The notes: generated from the letters alone by a model not told the origin. A DNA stretch of 64,000 nucleotides from Paenibacillus xylanexedens (GCF_007680605.1 NZ_VEIO01000009.1:124001-188000), one strand, 5' to 3'; shown: positions 52,055 through 61,620, counted from the first letter of the stretch. Program-made: numbers and translations.

Positions 52055-53359
52055 TCAGATCAACATGTTGAACAGATTCAAGTTTTTGTTCAGCTCGGTG
52101 TAGGCGATACCTTTGCGGTTCATCCGTTCGATGAGTGGCTGGTAGTCTTCCTTGTACATGAGCTCGATGCCGACCAAGGCAGGGCCATTTTCCTTGTCAT
52201 GTTTTTTCGTATATTCAAATCTGGCGATATCGTCATTCGGGCCGAGCACTTCCTCCAGAAACTCACGCAGCGCCCCCGCACGTTGCGGGAAATTCACCAT
52301 GAAATAATATTTCAGACCTTCATAGATCAGAGAACGCTCTTTGATCTCCTGCATCCGGTCAATATCATTGTTACCGCCGCTGATCACACAAACTACCGTC
52401 TTGCCTGCGATCTGTTCCCGATATTGCTCCAGCGCAGCTACAGCCAGCGAGCCCGCAGGCTCCACCACGATAGCATTTTCGTTATATAATTCCAGAATGG
52501 TTGTGCAGGCTTTGCCTTCTGGCACCTTCACGATGTCATTCAGGATGTTGCTACAGATATCATAAGTCAAATCACCGACCCGTTTCACCGCTGCCCCATC
52601 CACAAATTTATCGATATCATCCAGCGTAACCACTTGTTTGCGGAACATTGCTTCACTCATGGAAGCTGCTCCAAGCGGCTCAACGCCGATGATTTGTGTT
52701 TCAGGACTAACCGTTTTCATGTAGGTTCCTACCCCAGCCGCTAATCCGCCGCCGCCAATGGTGACAAATACATAGTCTGCATTCTCATCAAGGCTTTCCA
52801 TGATCTCCATCGCAACTGTACCGTTCCCTGCAATAATCTTAGGTGAATCAAACGGATGGATAAAGGTCATGCCCTGCTCGTCACATGCCCGCATCGCTTC
52901 CGCATACGCATCGTCATACGTATCACCGATCAGGACAACTTCTACATTATCGCCGCCAAAACGTCGTACCTGCTTCACTTTCTGGTTCGGTGTTGTGCTT
53001 GGCATAAAGATTTTGCCGTGAATGCCCAGTGCATTACAGCTAAAAGCCACTCCCTGTGCGTGGTTGCCGGCACTGGCGCAGACGATGCCTTTCTCCATTT
53101 CGGCAGGGGTCAGACTGCGTATCATATTGTAGGCCCCGCGAATTTTGAACGAACGCACCACCTGAAGGTCTTCCCGTTTCAGATACACATTACAGTTATA
53201 TTTAGCCGAAAGTACAGCATCCCGCTGTAGCGGCGTTCTGACAATCACTTCACGCAGCACATGGTGCGCGCGCACGATATCTTCCATGCCTACATGGACA
53301 TTTCTAGAACCTTCGTTTCCGGCTCCCGTTCCTGCTGTTTCTTGATTCTCTGGTTTCAT
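52055..53359 (-). CDS. ilvA: Threonine ammonia-lyase (threonine deaminase) IlvA
   Basis: A 434-residue PLP enzyme that turns threonine into 2-oxobutyrate, the first step to isoleucine. The Schiff-base lysine is in VRSFKIRGAYN, then ASAGNHAQGVAFSC and the PLP phosphate loop in TIGGGGLAAGVG. The C-terminal region, LREFLEEVLGPNDDIARFEY onward, is a single ACT-like regulatory domain, as in the Bacillus form. ATG at 53359 with GGAG in reach; an upstream ATG at 53398 lacks a ribosome binding site. It is followed closely by the GNAT gene. Confidence 0.93.
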   Translation of the reverse strand: MKPENQETAGTGAGNEGSRNVHVGMEDIVRAHHVLREVIVRTPLQRDAVLSAKYNCNVYLKREDLQVVRSFKIRGAYNMIRSLTPAEMEKGIVCASAGNHAQGVAFSCNALGIHGKIFMPSTTPNQKVKQVRRFGGDNVEVVLIGDTYDDAYAEAMRACDEQGMTFIHPFDSPKIIAGNGTVAMEIMESLDENADYVFVTIGGGGLAAGVGTYMKTVSPETQIIGVEPLGAASMSEAMFRKQVVTLDDIDKFVDGAAVKRVGDLTYDICSNILNDIVKVPEGKACTTILELYNENAIVVEPAGSLAVAALEQYREQIAGKTVVCVISGGNNDIDRMQEIKERSLIYEGLKYYFMVNFPQRAGALREFLEEVLGPNDDIARFEYTKKHDKENGPALVGIELMYKEDYQPLIERMNRKGIAYTELNKNLNLFNMLI

Positions 53360-53530
53360 CTGTCTCCACACTCCGCTTATATGGTCTAGCAATGTCATCC
53401 ATTGCTTTTTCTTTTTATTGTATCACTTTTGCTCTGTCCTTGCGCCGGGTAACGGAAGGAACAATCTTCTACTCACTATGGCGACTGTACTCAAATACTT
53501 CTCATTTCTCATTGTAAGGCTTTCTCACTC

Positions 53531-54397
53531 TTACTCCGTACCGCGTATCATTCGCATGATCTCATCGATGATCACTTCAGGATCTGTAAACATCACCATA
53601 TGACCGGAACGAGCTGCTTCAATCCATCTCGCATTGGCTAGCTTGCTTACCGTCTGACGGTGAGCTTCAACGATGGCAGGTCTGATTTTACGTTCTCCCT
53701 TGCCTGGCAAGGTACCTGAAATAATGCTAACTTCCGAATCTCCCAGCTGGGGAGGTTGCTCCTGTAGTCCCTTTAAATCTTGCAAAAATTTTTTTCCCTC
53801 CGCAGCCATCGTCCGAGCAGCTTGTACCGTAAAGTCCTCACGGCGGTGATCTGCTACAACATCGTCAGGCTGATTAAGAAAGTCTTTGATGCCAAGGAAA
53901 CGATACAGGCCCACACGAGCCAGAACTGGAATAAGTGTGCCATTAACCGCGAAACCCACCTTCGCCATACGGGAAAAATATAACTCACAATGCTCATCCG
54001 ACGGGTCAACAAGAATGATACCCTGCAGACGCGACAGGTTGCTAGCCGCCGCTACACGTACAATTGGCCCTCCCCAGCTATGCCCCACCAGAATAATCGG
54101 CCCCGGCCCCATCGCCGCTATCAGTTCATTCAGGTCTTCCGCAATCCGGGCGAGCGTGCGTGGAGAAGAATCAACATCACTTCGTCCCGCTCCTGCCCTG
54201 TCGTATACAACGGTACGTGCATGTTTCGCAATCGTCGGTACAACTAGCCCCCATGTAGATCTGGATACACCCATCCCCGACTCAAAAACGACCGTCACCT
54301 CTCCAGCGCCCTTCGACATGTAATGCAACTTGCGGCCATCCCGGGTCTGAATATATGCACTTGAACCCAACGTATGTAATCGAGCATCATTACTCAT
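53531..54397 (-). CDS. Alpha/beta hydrolase
   Basis: A 288-residue serine hydrolase. VVYDRAGAGRSD and the nucleophile elbow LVGHSWGGPIVRVAA are typical, and a C-terminal HMVMFTDPEVIIDEI supplies the catalytic histidine. No signal peptide. ATG at 54397 after AAGGTGA. It is not part of an obvious operon; the substrate is unknown. Confidence 0.85.
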   Translation of the reverse strand: MSNDARLHTLGSSAYIQTRDGRKLHYMSKGAGEVTVVFESGMGVSRSTWGLVVPTIAKHARTVVYDRAGAGRSDVDSSPRTLARIAEDLNELIAAMGPGPIILVGHSWGGPIVRVAAASNLSRLQGIILVDPSDEHCELYFSRMAKVGFAVNGTLIPVLARVGLYRFLGIKDFLNQPDDVVADHRREDFTVQAARTMAAEGKKFLQDLKGLQEQPPQLGDSEVSIISGTLPGKGERKIRPAIVEAHRQTVSKLANARWIEAARSGHMVMFTDPEVIIDEIMRMIRGTE

Positions 54398-54496
54398 TGC
54401 TTCACCTTCCCTCCCCACTGGTCCACAGTATCCCGTCTCTCATCACACTTCTAAATGAAAATGATTATCAATTACTAATTATACCTTTTTCCCTGT

Positions 54497-54531
54497 AAAA
54501 AAAGAACACCCGATCCATCATCGGATCGGGT
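54497..54531 (-). terminator. Terminator behind the GH3 gene
   Basis: ACCCGATCC (54508-54516) pairs with GGATCGGGT (54523-54531); the minus strand continues with a T-run (54497-54503). Confidence 0.85.
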
Positions 54532-54567
54532 CCTCCTTTCAGCCTTGCAGCATCGGGATAAAACTCT

Positions 54568-56868
54568 CTATCCGCGAATGCCGTGATCCTTGTTATTCAT
54601 CTGATCCAGCAACTGATTCATCGCTTCCTCGGTCATCGCACCACCGCTAAAGGCCACAAGGGCACGCAGCGGCATATATTTCATCATCGCGTTCATCATG
54701 TCCGCATGGTCATTATCACCGGAATCGTCACCGCCGCCAAAACCGCTCGCTTCCTGAAATTGCTGCAAAGCCTGCTCAATCAGCTTTTTATTCTCGGGGT
54801 CGCGCTGAATATCGCCAAGGGTACTATTACGTGTATACGTTGGAATAAACGTGGCAGTAGACTCTACGCTTACCCGAGTCTGCATACGAATATCACGCGA
54901 AGAACTGCCCACCTGAATCTCGAACTCGCCAGTCTCAACATGCCAGTCTTTCATATCCACGTTGTAATACGCAAACGAACGCTTATTCAGCGTGAAACGA
55001 ACTATTTTGGACTCGCCAGCCTCCAGTGCCACCTTCGCAAAACCTTTCAGCTCCCGATCCGGACGAATCACCGTACTCTCGACGTCACTAACGTACAGCT
55101 GTACGATCTCTTTCCCTGCACGCTCTCCCGTATTGGTGACGCGTACTTGTACCTGCACCTCGTCCAGATCCGTTAGCGCCGTGCGATCTACCTGTAAATC
55201 GCCGTACTCAAACGTGGTATAACTCAAGCCGTATCCAAACGGGAACAGCGGCTCCAGTTCTTTTTTATCATAATAACGGTAACCGACGAAGATCCCCTCG
55301 CGATAATCCACACGATCTGCCTCACCAGGGAAGTTCAGATAGGACGGATTGTGGCTAAGCTTGGCCGGGAAGGTCTCTGCCAGTTTACCGGACGGGTTCA
55401 CCTCACCGTAGAGCAGATCGGCGACTGCGCCTCCTGCAGCCTGTCCGCCAAGATAAGCTTCAAGCACGGCTTGAACCTGCGGAAGCCAAGGCATCTCCAC
55501 TGGAGAACCGTTGCTAAGCACAACCACTACACGGGACTGCACCTTGGCAACCTCTTCAATCAGTCGAATGTGGTTGTCCGGCAGACGCAGATGGGCACGG
55601 TCATACCCTTCGGATTCGTATCGATCCGGCAAACCCACACATACGATAGCTGTATCTGCTGCTTGCGCGGCTTGAACGGCTTCCTGCATCAGGGTGTCAT
55701 CCACATCGTCCGCTTCAATCCGATAACCCGGTGCATACGAGATGCTCACCCCATTGCCTGCGACCTGAGTCATCTCATCCACAATATCGTCTACCTTGGT
55801 CGGATTGATATGGGAGCTGCCACCCCCTTGAAAGCGAGGTTTACGCGCAAAAGCACCTACGATAGCTACAGTGCCTTCGCGTTTTAGCGGAAGCAGCCCG
55901 GCCTCATTTTTCAACAAAACCATACTCTCGGAAGCGACTTTGCGTGCAAGCTGATGATGTTCCGTTTTATCGTAGGAAGCCCCTTCTTTCTTATGATCCA
56001 TCGCCTTGAAAATTAAGTTCAGCAAACGCTCCACCGCAAGATCCAGCTTGTCCATGGACAGCTTACCGTTCTCTACGGCATCGATCACCTTACGTTCTCC
56101 AATACCACCGCTCGCCGGCATCTCCAGCTCCAGTCCTGCCGCAAGCGCATCTGCCCGCTCATTCACAGCGCCCCAGTCCGAGACAACCAGACCTTCATGG
56201 CCCCACTCATCCTTCAGAATGTCGGTCAGCAGCCACTCATTTTCACCCGCATACGTGCCGTTCACTTTGTTATAGGAACACATCACCGTCCATGGCTGTG
56301 CGTCCTTCACCGCCCCTTCGAAGCTGGCCAGATAAATCTCGCGTAGCGTCCGTTCGTCTACCACCGCATCAATCGACATACGGCGCTCTTCCTGGTTATT
56401 CACTGCAAAGTGTTTGAGCGACGTACCCACGCCCTGGCTCTGCACACCCTGAATATGAGCGGCAGCCATCTGAGTGGATAACAACGGATCTTCGGAAAAA
56501 TATTCAAAGTTTCGTCCACCCAATGGGGAACGTTTAATATTCACACCTGGCCCAAGCAGTACCGCCACATCTTCGGCCTGACATTCCTCACCCAAAGCTA
56601 TGCCCACCTGGCGCGCAAGCTCGGTATCCCACGAACTCGCCAGCCCTGCCGCAGACGGAAAACAGGTTGCAGGTACACTTGCAGTTAAACCCAGATGATC
56701 TGCACTGGTATCCTGTTTGCGCAATCCGTGGGGACCATCCGTTACCATAATAGATGGAATGCCGAGACGCTCCACCCCTTTCAGATGCCAAAAGTCGAGC
56801 CCTGAGCACATTCCCGCTTTTTCTTCCAGTGTCATCTGCCGTACCAAATCTTTGACGTTACGTTCCAC
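54568..56868 (-). CDS. GH3-family beta-glucosidase
   Basis: A 766-residue cytoplasmic glycoside hydrolase. The GH3 N-terminal barrel has MVTDGPHGLRKQ and the nucleophile region GLVVSDWGAV (Asp). The C-terminal alpha/beta sandwich has IVGAFARKPRFQGGGSSHIN, and VVVVLSNGSPVEMPWLPQ. A fibronectin-III-like domain (about residues 575-665; PLFPFGYGLSYTTFEYGDL, REL KGFAKV) follows, then an extra 100-residue tail. It likely releases glucose from beta-glucosides or cello-oligomers imported into the cell. GTG start after GGAGGGG. Exact sugar specificity is unknown. Confidence 0.92.
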   Translation of the reverse strand: MERNVKDLVRQMTLEEKAGMCSGLDFWHLKGVERLGIPSIMVTDGPHGLRKQDTSADHLGLTASVPATCFPSAAGLASSWDTELARQVGIALGEECQAEDVAVLLGPGVNIKRSPLGGRNFEYFSEDPLLSTQMAAAHIQGVQSQGVGTSLKHFAVNNQEERRMSIDAVVDERTLREIYLASFEGAVKDAQPWTVMCSYNKVNGTYAGENEWLLTDILKDEWGHEGLVVSDWGAVNERADALAAGLELEMPASGGIGERKVIDAVENGKLSMDKLDLAVERLLNLIFKAMDHKKEGASYDKTEHHQLARKVASESMVLLKNEAGLLPLKREGTVAIVGAFARKPRFQGGGSSHINPTKVDDIVDEMTQVAGNGVSISYAPGYRIEADDVDDTLMQEAVQAAQAADTAIVCVGLPDRYESEGYDRAHLRLPDNHIRLIEEVAKVQSRVVVVLSNGSPVEMPWLPQVQAVLEAYLGGQAAGGAVADLLYGEVNPSGKLAETFPAKLSHNPSYLNFPGEADRVDYREGIFVGYRYYDKKELEPLFPFGYGLSYTTFEYGDLQVDRTALTDLDEVQVQVRVTNTGERAGKEIVQLYVSDVESTVIRPDRELKGFAKVALEAGESKIVRFTLNKRSFAYYNVDMKDWHVETGEFEIQVGSSSRDIRMQTRVSVESTATFIPTYTRNSTLGDIQRDPENKKLIEQALQQFQEASGFGGGDDSGDNDHADMMNAMMKYMPLRALVAFSGGAMTEEAMNQLLDQMNNKDHGIRG

Positions 56869-57027
56869 ATTAACCCCTCCAGTTCATGATATTCGTATAG
56901 TGTAGAAGCTATATACCAAGCATACTGCGTGAACTCTTACCTTTTCAAATCTTTACCCGTTTCATCACGTTTACATAACAGATGCGTTCATTGGATAAAG
57001 GCGAACGCTTCACTTTTCCAAAAAGCG

Positions 57028-57058
57028 AAAAAACAGCCCGATCTCACCGATCAGGCTG
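57028..57058 (-). terminator. Terminator behind the mhqD-like gene
   Basis: CAGCC-C-GATC pairs with GATC-A-GGCTG (57034-57058), with six T on the minus strand. Confidence 0.8.
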
Positions 57059-57128
57059 CCTGTGAACTTCTTATTATATGTCGATATATGCTACATCTCG
57101 TAATGCAATACATCCAAATTCCCAACCT

Positions 57129-57752
57129 TTAATAAGCCTGAGACTTATACCATGCTGCCGCAGCTTCCGCCTCGGTACGTGTCAGTTGATGGCCCTGACG
57201 TTCCCAATGCATATGCACATCGGCACCTGCCCCGCTCAGCAGGGAAGCCAATTCCTCCGTTTCACGTCTCGGCACAATCGGATCATTCTCTCCAGCACCG
57301 ATAAACACGGGCAGTCCTTTCAGATTAGGCAGCGTCAGTCCGCGAAGCGGCACCATCGGATGGTGAAGGATTGCTCCCTTGAATACATCTGCCTGATGGA
57401 ACATCAAACTTGCGGCAATGTTGGCACCATTGGAATAACCCAGGGCATACACGTTCGAACGGTCGAATCCATATTCCACCGCAGCGGCATCGATAAAGGC
57501 TCCCAGCTCTGCTGTCCGTGCAATCAGATCCTCTTCATCAAAGACACCTTCTGCAAGGCGGCGGAAGAAACGTGGCATCCCATTCTCGGACACGTTACCC
57601 CGTACCCCAAGAATCGCTGCCCCCGGAGCAATCATCTCCGCCAGTCCGATCAGATCATTCTCCGTTCCGCCTGTACCGTGGAGCAACAGTAATGTCGGTG
57701 CATCTGGCTGCTTACCTGCTTTGTAGATATGTTTCATCGTCGATGTACTCAT
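57129..57752 (-). CDS. MhqD-like carboxylesterase/phospholipase
   Basis: A 207-residue alpha/beta hydrolase of the phospholipase/carboxylesterase family. LLLLHGTGGTENDLIGLAEM is the oxyanion region, ALGYSNGANIAASL the nucleophile elbow, GAGENDPIVPRRET the acid and GHQLTRTEAEAAAAWY the histidine. In Bacillus subtilis mhqD belongs to the MhqR regulon induced by quinones and catechols. Its start overlaps the stop of the dioxygenase gene by four bases, the same neighbour as in Bacillus, which supports this assignment. Confidence 0.85.
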   Translation of the reverse strand: MSTSTMKHIYKAGKQPDAPTLLLLHGTGGTENDLIGLAEMIAPGAAILGVRGNVSENGMPRFFRRLAEGVFDEEDLIARTAELGAFIDAAAVEYGFDRSNVYALGYSNGANIAASLMFHQADVFKGAILHHPMVPLRGLTLPNLKGLPVFIGAGENDPIVPRRETEELASLLSGAGADVHMHWERQGHQLTRTEAEAAAAWYKSQAY

Positions 57753-58699
57753 GATTTAGAATCCCCTTTCCATTCCCGTACTTGAATTGGTGGCAGCAAC
57801 TGTTCAATCTGCTCACGCTGTGGTTCGTACCAGTCAGGCAGCATCAATTTCTCACCCATCGTCTCTTGTGGTTCATCCCGTGCAAAGCCCGGAGGATCTG
57901 TAGCAATCTCGAACAAAATACCGCCTGGTTCCCGGAAATATACCGCATTGAAGTACTGGCGGTCAATCACGGGAGTTGGATGATACCCCGTTTGATCCAG
58001 GTCCTGTTGAATTTGTTCATGCTCCGTGTAATCTTTGGCACGCCATGCAATGTGGTGTACCGTTCCTGCACCACCGATACCGCGCTGGATACCTGTCGAT
58101 TGAATATCGATGATCTGTCCCAGATCACCGCTCGCCCGCAGACGGATCAGGCCATTCTCTTCGCCAACCTGCTCCAGGCCAAGCTTGCTGACAAGCACAT
58201 CCATCGTTTTCTCAGGCACGTGACTGTACAGTACCGCACCGCCAAAGCCTTTGATGGCATGCTCCGGTGTTACCCCGTTAAATGCCCACTGGCTTGGCTG
58301 ACCGCCTTCGCGCTCAACCAGTTCAAGGAGTAAGCCCCCTTTATCGAAAAAACGAATATAGTGTTCACCGAATCTGGTTTTATTTTCATATGGAATATCG
58401 AAGGAAGCAAGACGTTCTTTCCAGAAGGACAAGCTACCCATCGGTACGGCATAGACGGTAACCCCGGTCTGACCTGAGCCAATCACACCTCTTCTTGCAT
58501 TCTTCTGCGGGAAAAAGGTAATGATCGTACCTGGAGCGCCTTGCTCATTACCATAGTACAAGTGATACACATCCGGTGCATCAAAGTTGATCGTTTTTTT
58601 CACCAGTCTGAGTCCCAGTACACCTGCGTAAAAATCAACATTTTTCTGTGCGTCGTCTACAAAAGCCGTAATATGATGAATGCCTGAAGTTCTGAACAT
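57749..58699 (-). CDS. MhqO-like ring-cleaving dioxygenase
   Basis: A 316-residue glyoxalase/bleomycin-resistance-fold protein with two VOC domains. The first runs from GIHHITAFVDDAQKNVDFYA (first His ligand) to about residue 140, the second begins AVLYSHVPEKTMDVL and has TVHHIAWRAKDY. REPGGILFEIATDPPGFARDE matches MhqO/MhqA-type extradiol dioxygenases. It probably opens quinol or catechol rings during quinone stress. ATG at 58699 behind GGAG; an ATG upstream at 58732 is worse. Operon with the MhqD-like gene. Confidence 0.88.
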   Translation of the reverse strand: MFRTSGIHHITAFVDDAQKNVDFYAGVLGLRLVKKTINFDAPDVYHLYYGNEQGAPGTIITFFPQKNARRGVIGSGQTGVTVYAVPMGSLSFWKERLASFDIPYENKTRFGEHYIRFFDKGGLLLELVEREGGQPSQWAFNGVTPEHAIKGFGGAVLYSHVPEKTMDVLVSKLGLEQVGEENGLIRLRASGDLGQIIDIQSTGIQRGIGGAGTVHHIAWRAKDYTEHEQIQQDLDQTGYHPTPVIDRQYFNAVYFREPGGILFEIATDPPGFARDEPQETMGEKLMLPDWYEPQREQIEQLLPPIQVREWKGDSKS

Positions 58700-59122
58700 A
58701 ATCTCCACTCCCTTGGTTTGGTTTATAATCATTATCTTGGTTGTTGTACATTTGTTTTATTTACTGCATCTGAGGATTTACTTCCTTTAGCCTTGCTATT
58801 TATCTTTAAATTAAGATTCTTTAAATTCATATTAATCCATATGCGATCAATATGCAAGTATTTATTTCAAAATTAAGATATTACGGTGGTAAACCTTAAT
58901 TACACTCGTTGTTTTTGTCAAAACGTATCGCTCTGAACTGCTTTTCACATAAAAAAACAGGTCTCCGCACCGAAGTACGGGAACCTGTCTTTATATAAGA
59001 ATACAAATGAACGATTTCAAACTAAATACATCAAGCTGCGCTCATTCCCTTTTCCATAACCCTAACGGTACCAGCGTACTGGTACGTATATCCCACCAAA
59101 ACAAAACCTGCTTCTGGTCTTC
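58700..59122. other. Intergenic region before the mhqO-like gene
   Basis: About 420 bases. A hairpin with ACAGGT (58957-58962) and ACCTGT (58983-58988), A-run before it, looks like a terminator. GTACCAG-CGTA-CTGGTAC (59068-59085) is a second perfect palindrome beside the CNNM gene end. AAATTAAGAT occurs twice (58808-58817 and 58870-58879) and could be a regulator motif, though no MhqR-type palindrome was seen clearly. Confidence 0.45.
58950..58992. terminator. Terminator between the CNNM and mhqO-like genes
   Basis: ACAGGT/ACCTGT stem with longer inner complementarity (CCG/CGG) and an A-run on one side, TCTTTATAT on the other. It probably stops transcription of the CNNM genes, which read leftwards through 59123. 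Confidence 0.6.
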
Positions 59123-60205
59123 TTACACCAATTTCAATTTCTTCGGTGGATTGACCAGATCCTTATGCTCGTATTCATCCTTGATATCCCCGACAATCTC
59201 TTCGAGAATATCCTCCATCGTCACCATTCCGATCGTTGCGCCTGCTTCGTCTTTGACAGAAGCGATATGCACACGGCTATGTTGCATTTGAACGAGCACA
59301 TCCTTGATCGGTGAACGCTCCGAGAAGCTCGGCATTGGGTGCATGAACGTGTTCATGCTGAACGTTCTGCCCGCAGCTACACTCGTTAACGTCTGTTTGG
59401 TATTAATAAACCCGACAAAATGGTTTGCATCCCCGCCTGCAATGACAGGATATCTCGTATACTCATGCTGATTCAGCACTTCGATAATTTGATCCAGCGG
59501 CATTTCTTTATTCAATGTAACGATTTTATTGCGGGGAATCATGATCTCCTGAAGCAACCGCTCATCAAAGGCAAAGATGTTTTTGAGATAGTCCAGCTCG
59601 GTTTGATTAATCTCACCGCTCTCATAACTTTGCGCCATAATCAGCTTTAGTTCCTCTTCGGAGTGAACCGTATCATGTCCTGCAGGTTTGATGCCGAAAA
59701 TGCCAAGTAATAAACGTGCTGCACCATTCAGCGCATAAATGAACGGATTCATAATCTTACCGAACCAGTAGAGCGGTGGTGCAAGCAACAACGTCATCTT
59801 TTCAGCAAATTGAATGGCAAGTGTCTTCGGTGCAAGCTCACCAATCACGACGTGCAGGAAGGTGATCACTGCCAGCGCAATACCGTAAGAAAGCACGGTG
59901 GACAACGCAGCAGGCACTTCCAAACTCTGAAATAACGGATGTAACATCTTCTCTACGGTCGGTTCACCCAAGGCACCCAGTACGAGTGCTGTAATCGTAA
60001 TACCCAGTTGACAGGCAGACAGATAATAATCCAGATTATGTGCCACTTTTTTGGCGACCACAGCTTTTTTGTTGCCTTCCGCGATCAATTGATCGATACG
60101 GGACATCCGCACTTTCAGAATAGCAAATTCGGCTCCTACGAAAAACGCGGTCAAACCGATAAATACAGCTACTAAAAATAAGTTTAAGGCTATTATTCCG
60201 TCCAA
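59123..60205 (-). CDS. CNNM/CBS-domain membrane protein, short form
   Basis: A 360-residue protein. The N-terminal CNNM/DUF21 domain has four helices (LNLFLVAVFIGLTAFFVGAE opens it; DQLIAEGNKKAVVAKKVAHN is the amphipathic stretch). Two CBS domains follow, with MIPRNKIVTLNKEM and VTMEDILEEIVGDIKDEY. The CorC_HlyC C-terminal domain seen in its neighbour is missing; the protein ends soon after the second CBS. Family members are thought to export or sense magnesium or other divalent cations. TTG start at 60205. It lies next to a longer paralogue, so this is a tandem duplication with divergence. Confidence 0.85.
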   Translation of the reverse strand: MDGIIALNLFLVAVFIGLTAFFVGAEFAILKVRMSRIDQLIAEGNKKAVVAKKVAHNLDYYLSACQLGITITALVLGALGEPTVEKMLHPLFQSLEVPAALSTVLSYGIALAVITFLHVVIGELAPKTLAIQFAEKMTLLLAPPLYWFGKIMNPFIYALNGAARLLLGIFGIKPAGHDTVHSEEELKLIMAQSYESGEINQTELDYLKNIFAFDERLLQEIMIPRNKIVTLNKEMPLDQIIEVLNQHEYTRYPVIAGGDANHFVGFINTKQTLTSVAAGRTFSMNTFMHPMPSFSERSPIKDVLVQMQHSRVHIASVKDEAGATIGMVTMEDILEEIVGDIKDEYEHKDLVNPPKKLKLV

Positions 60206-60235
60206 TGATTTCCCTCAGGCGAGGGATTCACCTCC
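60206..60235 (-). promoter_or_regulatory. Shine-Dalgarno, hairpin, TTG start (short CNNM gene)
   Basis: GGAGGTGA (60228-60235) is 22 bases from the TTG at 60205, far outside normal range. The hairpin TCCCTC-GCCT-GAGGGA (60211-60226) fills the gap. If it folds, the effective distance is about six bases. The neighbouring paralogue has the same layout. Confidence 0.6.
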
Positions 60236-60251
60236 ATTAAGTTTTGAAATG

Positions 60252-61589
60252 TTAAGCCAAATCGCTTGCAGGTTCTTGGGCCTCAGTACCACTCACACGC
60301 TCAAGCAGCACCTGCTTGATGTGATAGTTCTCGGCATCCACAACCGTCCAGACATAGTCGCCGTGTTCAACGGTATCTCCTTTTTCCACACCGACACCCT
60401 TCTGGTACTGAATCCATCCGGCAACCGTATCCATCTCTTCATTCCCCTCGAATACAATGCCGAATTGACGCTCCAGTTCATCCAGAAGTACACGGCCACT
60501 AATCAAATACTGGTTTTCCCCGGTTTCCTGAATGTCCGCTACTTCATCCGCATCGAACTCATCCCGGATCTCGCCGACCAGCTCTTCTAGGATATCCTCC
60601 ATCGTAATGATTCCCGAAGTACCGCCGTACTCATCCACGACGACAGCCATATGAACACGTTCCTGCTGCATTTTGATCATCGCATCCTGAATGGAAGTGA
60701 CTTCCGATACGAACGGAATCTCACGCACGAATTCACTCAATTGATGTGCCCGGGTCGCAACCATGTCCGGCAAAATCTTCTTCACGTTCACAACACCGAT
60801 AATACGGTCTTTATCTCCATCCTCGATCACGGGATATCTGGAGTAGTTATGTTCATCCAATATAGGAATGATATCGTCATACGTCATATCCTGATTCAGT
60901 GTAATCAGTTCGGTACGCGGAACCATGATGTCTTTCGCATCACGTTCGTCGAACACAAAAACATTTTCCAAATAGGAAAGCTTGGTCTTGTTACTCTCAT
61001 CGCCTTCATAGCTCTGGTTCATAATGATCTTAATCTCGTCCTCGGAATAGGCTTGATCATGCCCGGCAGGCTTTACACCGAATCCACGCAGGATTACACG
61101 CGATGCACCATTAAGTGCCCAGATGAACGGATACATGATTTTACCAAACCAGTACAGCGGCGGCGAGAGTAACAAGGTTAATTTTTCGGAAAATTGAATC
61201 GCCAACGTTTTGGGTGCCATCTCACCAACAACGACATGCAAAAACGTAACGAGTATAAAAGCTATCGCATAAGAAGCTATCGCCGAGGCCGAGGCAGGTA
61301 CATCCAAATAGCTAAACACCGGATACAATAATCTCTCCACGGTCGGTTTACCCAACGCCCCGAGTCCCAGAGCCGTAACGGTAATCCCCAGCTGGCAGGC
61401 AGATAGATAATAATCCAGATCCGAGACGACCTTTTTGGCGAGCACTGCCTTTTTATTGCCTTCGGCAACCAGTTGATCCACCCTTGATGTACGAATCTTC
61501 ACAACAGCAAACTCCGACGCAACGAAAAATGCGGTCAGTACAATCAAGATGATAAGTAATGCGATATTCAATATGGTAATTATGTCCAA
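60252..61589 (-). CDS. CNNM/CBS/CorC_HlyC membrane protein, full length
   Basis: A 445-residue protein with the same CNNM transmembrane domain (LNIALLIILIVLTAFFVASE), two CBS domains (MVPRTELITLNQDMTYDDI; GTSGIITMEDILEELVGEIR) and a C-terminal CorC_HlyC domain (YLISGRVLLDELERQFGIVF, through TVAGWIQ). Thus it is the full form of the family. The short paralogue lies 46 bases downstream and both are probably co-transcribed. Magnesium or cobalt homeostasis is the usual role; substrate here not proved. Confidence 0.88.
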   Translation of the reverse strand: MDIITILNIALLIILIVLTAFFVASEFAVVKIRTSRVDQLVAEGNKKAVLAKKVVSDLDYYLSACQLGITVTALGLGALGKPTVERLLYPVFSYLDVPASASAIASYAIAFILVTFLHVVVGEMAPKTLAIQFSEKLTLLLSPPLYWFGKIMYPFIWALNGASRVILRGFGVKPAGHDQAYSEDEIKIIMNQSYEGDESNKTKLSYLENVFVFDERDAKDIMVPRTELITLNQDMTYDDIIPILDEHNYSRYPVIEDGDKDRIIGVVNVKKILPDMVATRAHQLSEFVREIPFVSEVTSIQDAMIKMQQERVHMAVVVDEYGGTSGIITMEDILEELVGEIRDEFDADEVADIQETGENQYLISGRVLLDELERQFGIVFEGNEEMDTVAGWIQYQKGVGVEKGDTVEHGDYVWTVVDAENYHIKQVLLERVSGTEAQEPASDLA

Positions 61590-61620
61590 AGACTTCCCCG
61601 ATTCTCAGGGATTCACCTCC
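61590..61620 (-). promoter_or_regulatory. Shine-Dalgarno, hairpin, TTG start (long CNNM gene)
   Basis: GGAGGTGA (61613-61620) lies about 23 bases from the TTG at 61589. A weaker hairpin with TCCC/GGGA stem (61595-61611) lies between. The segment is alike in sequence to that before the short paralogue. Confidence 0.5.
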
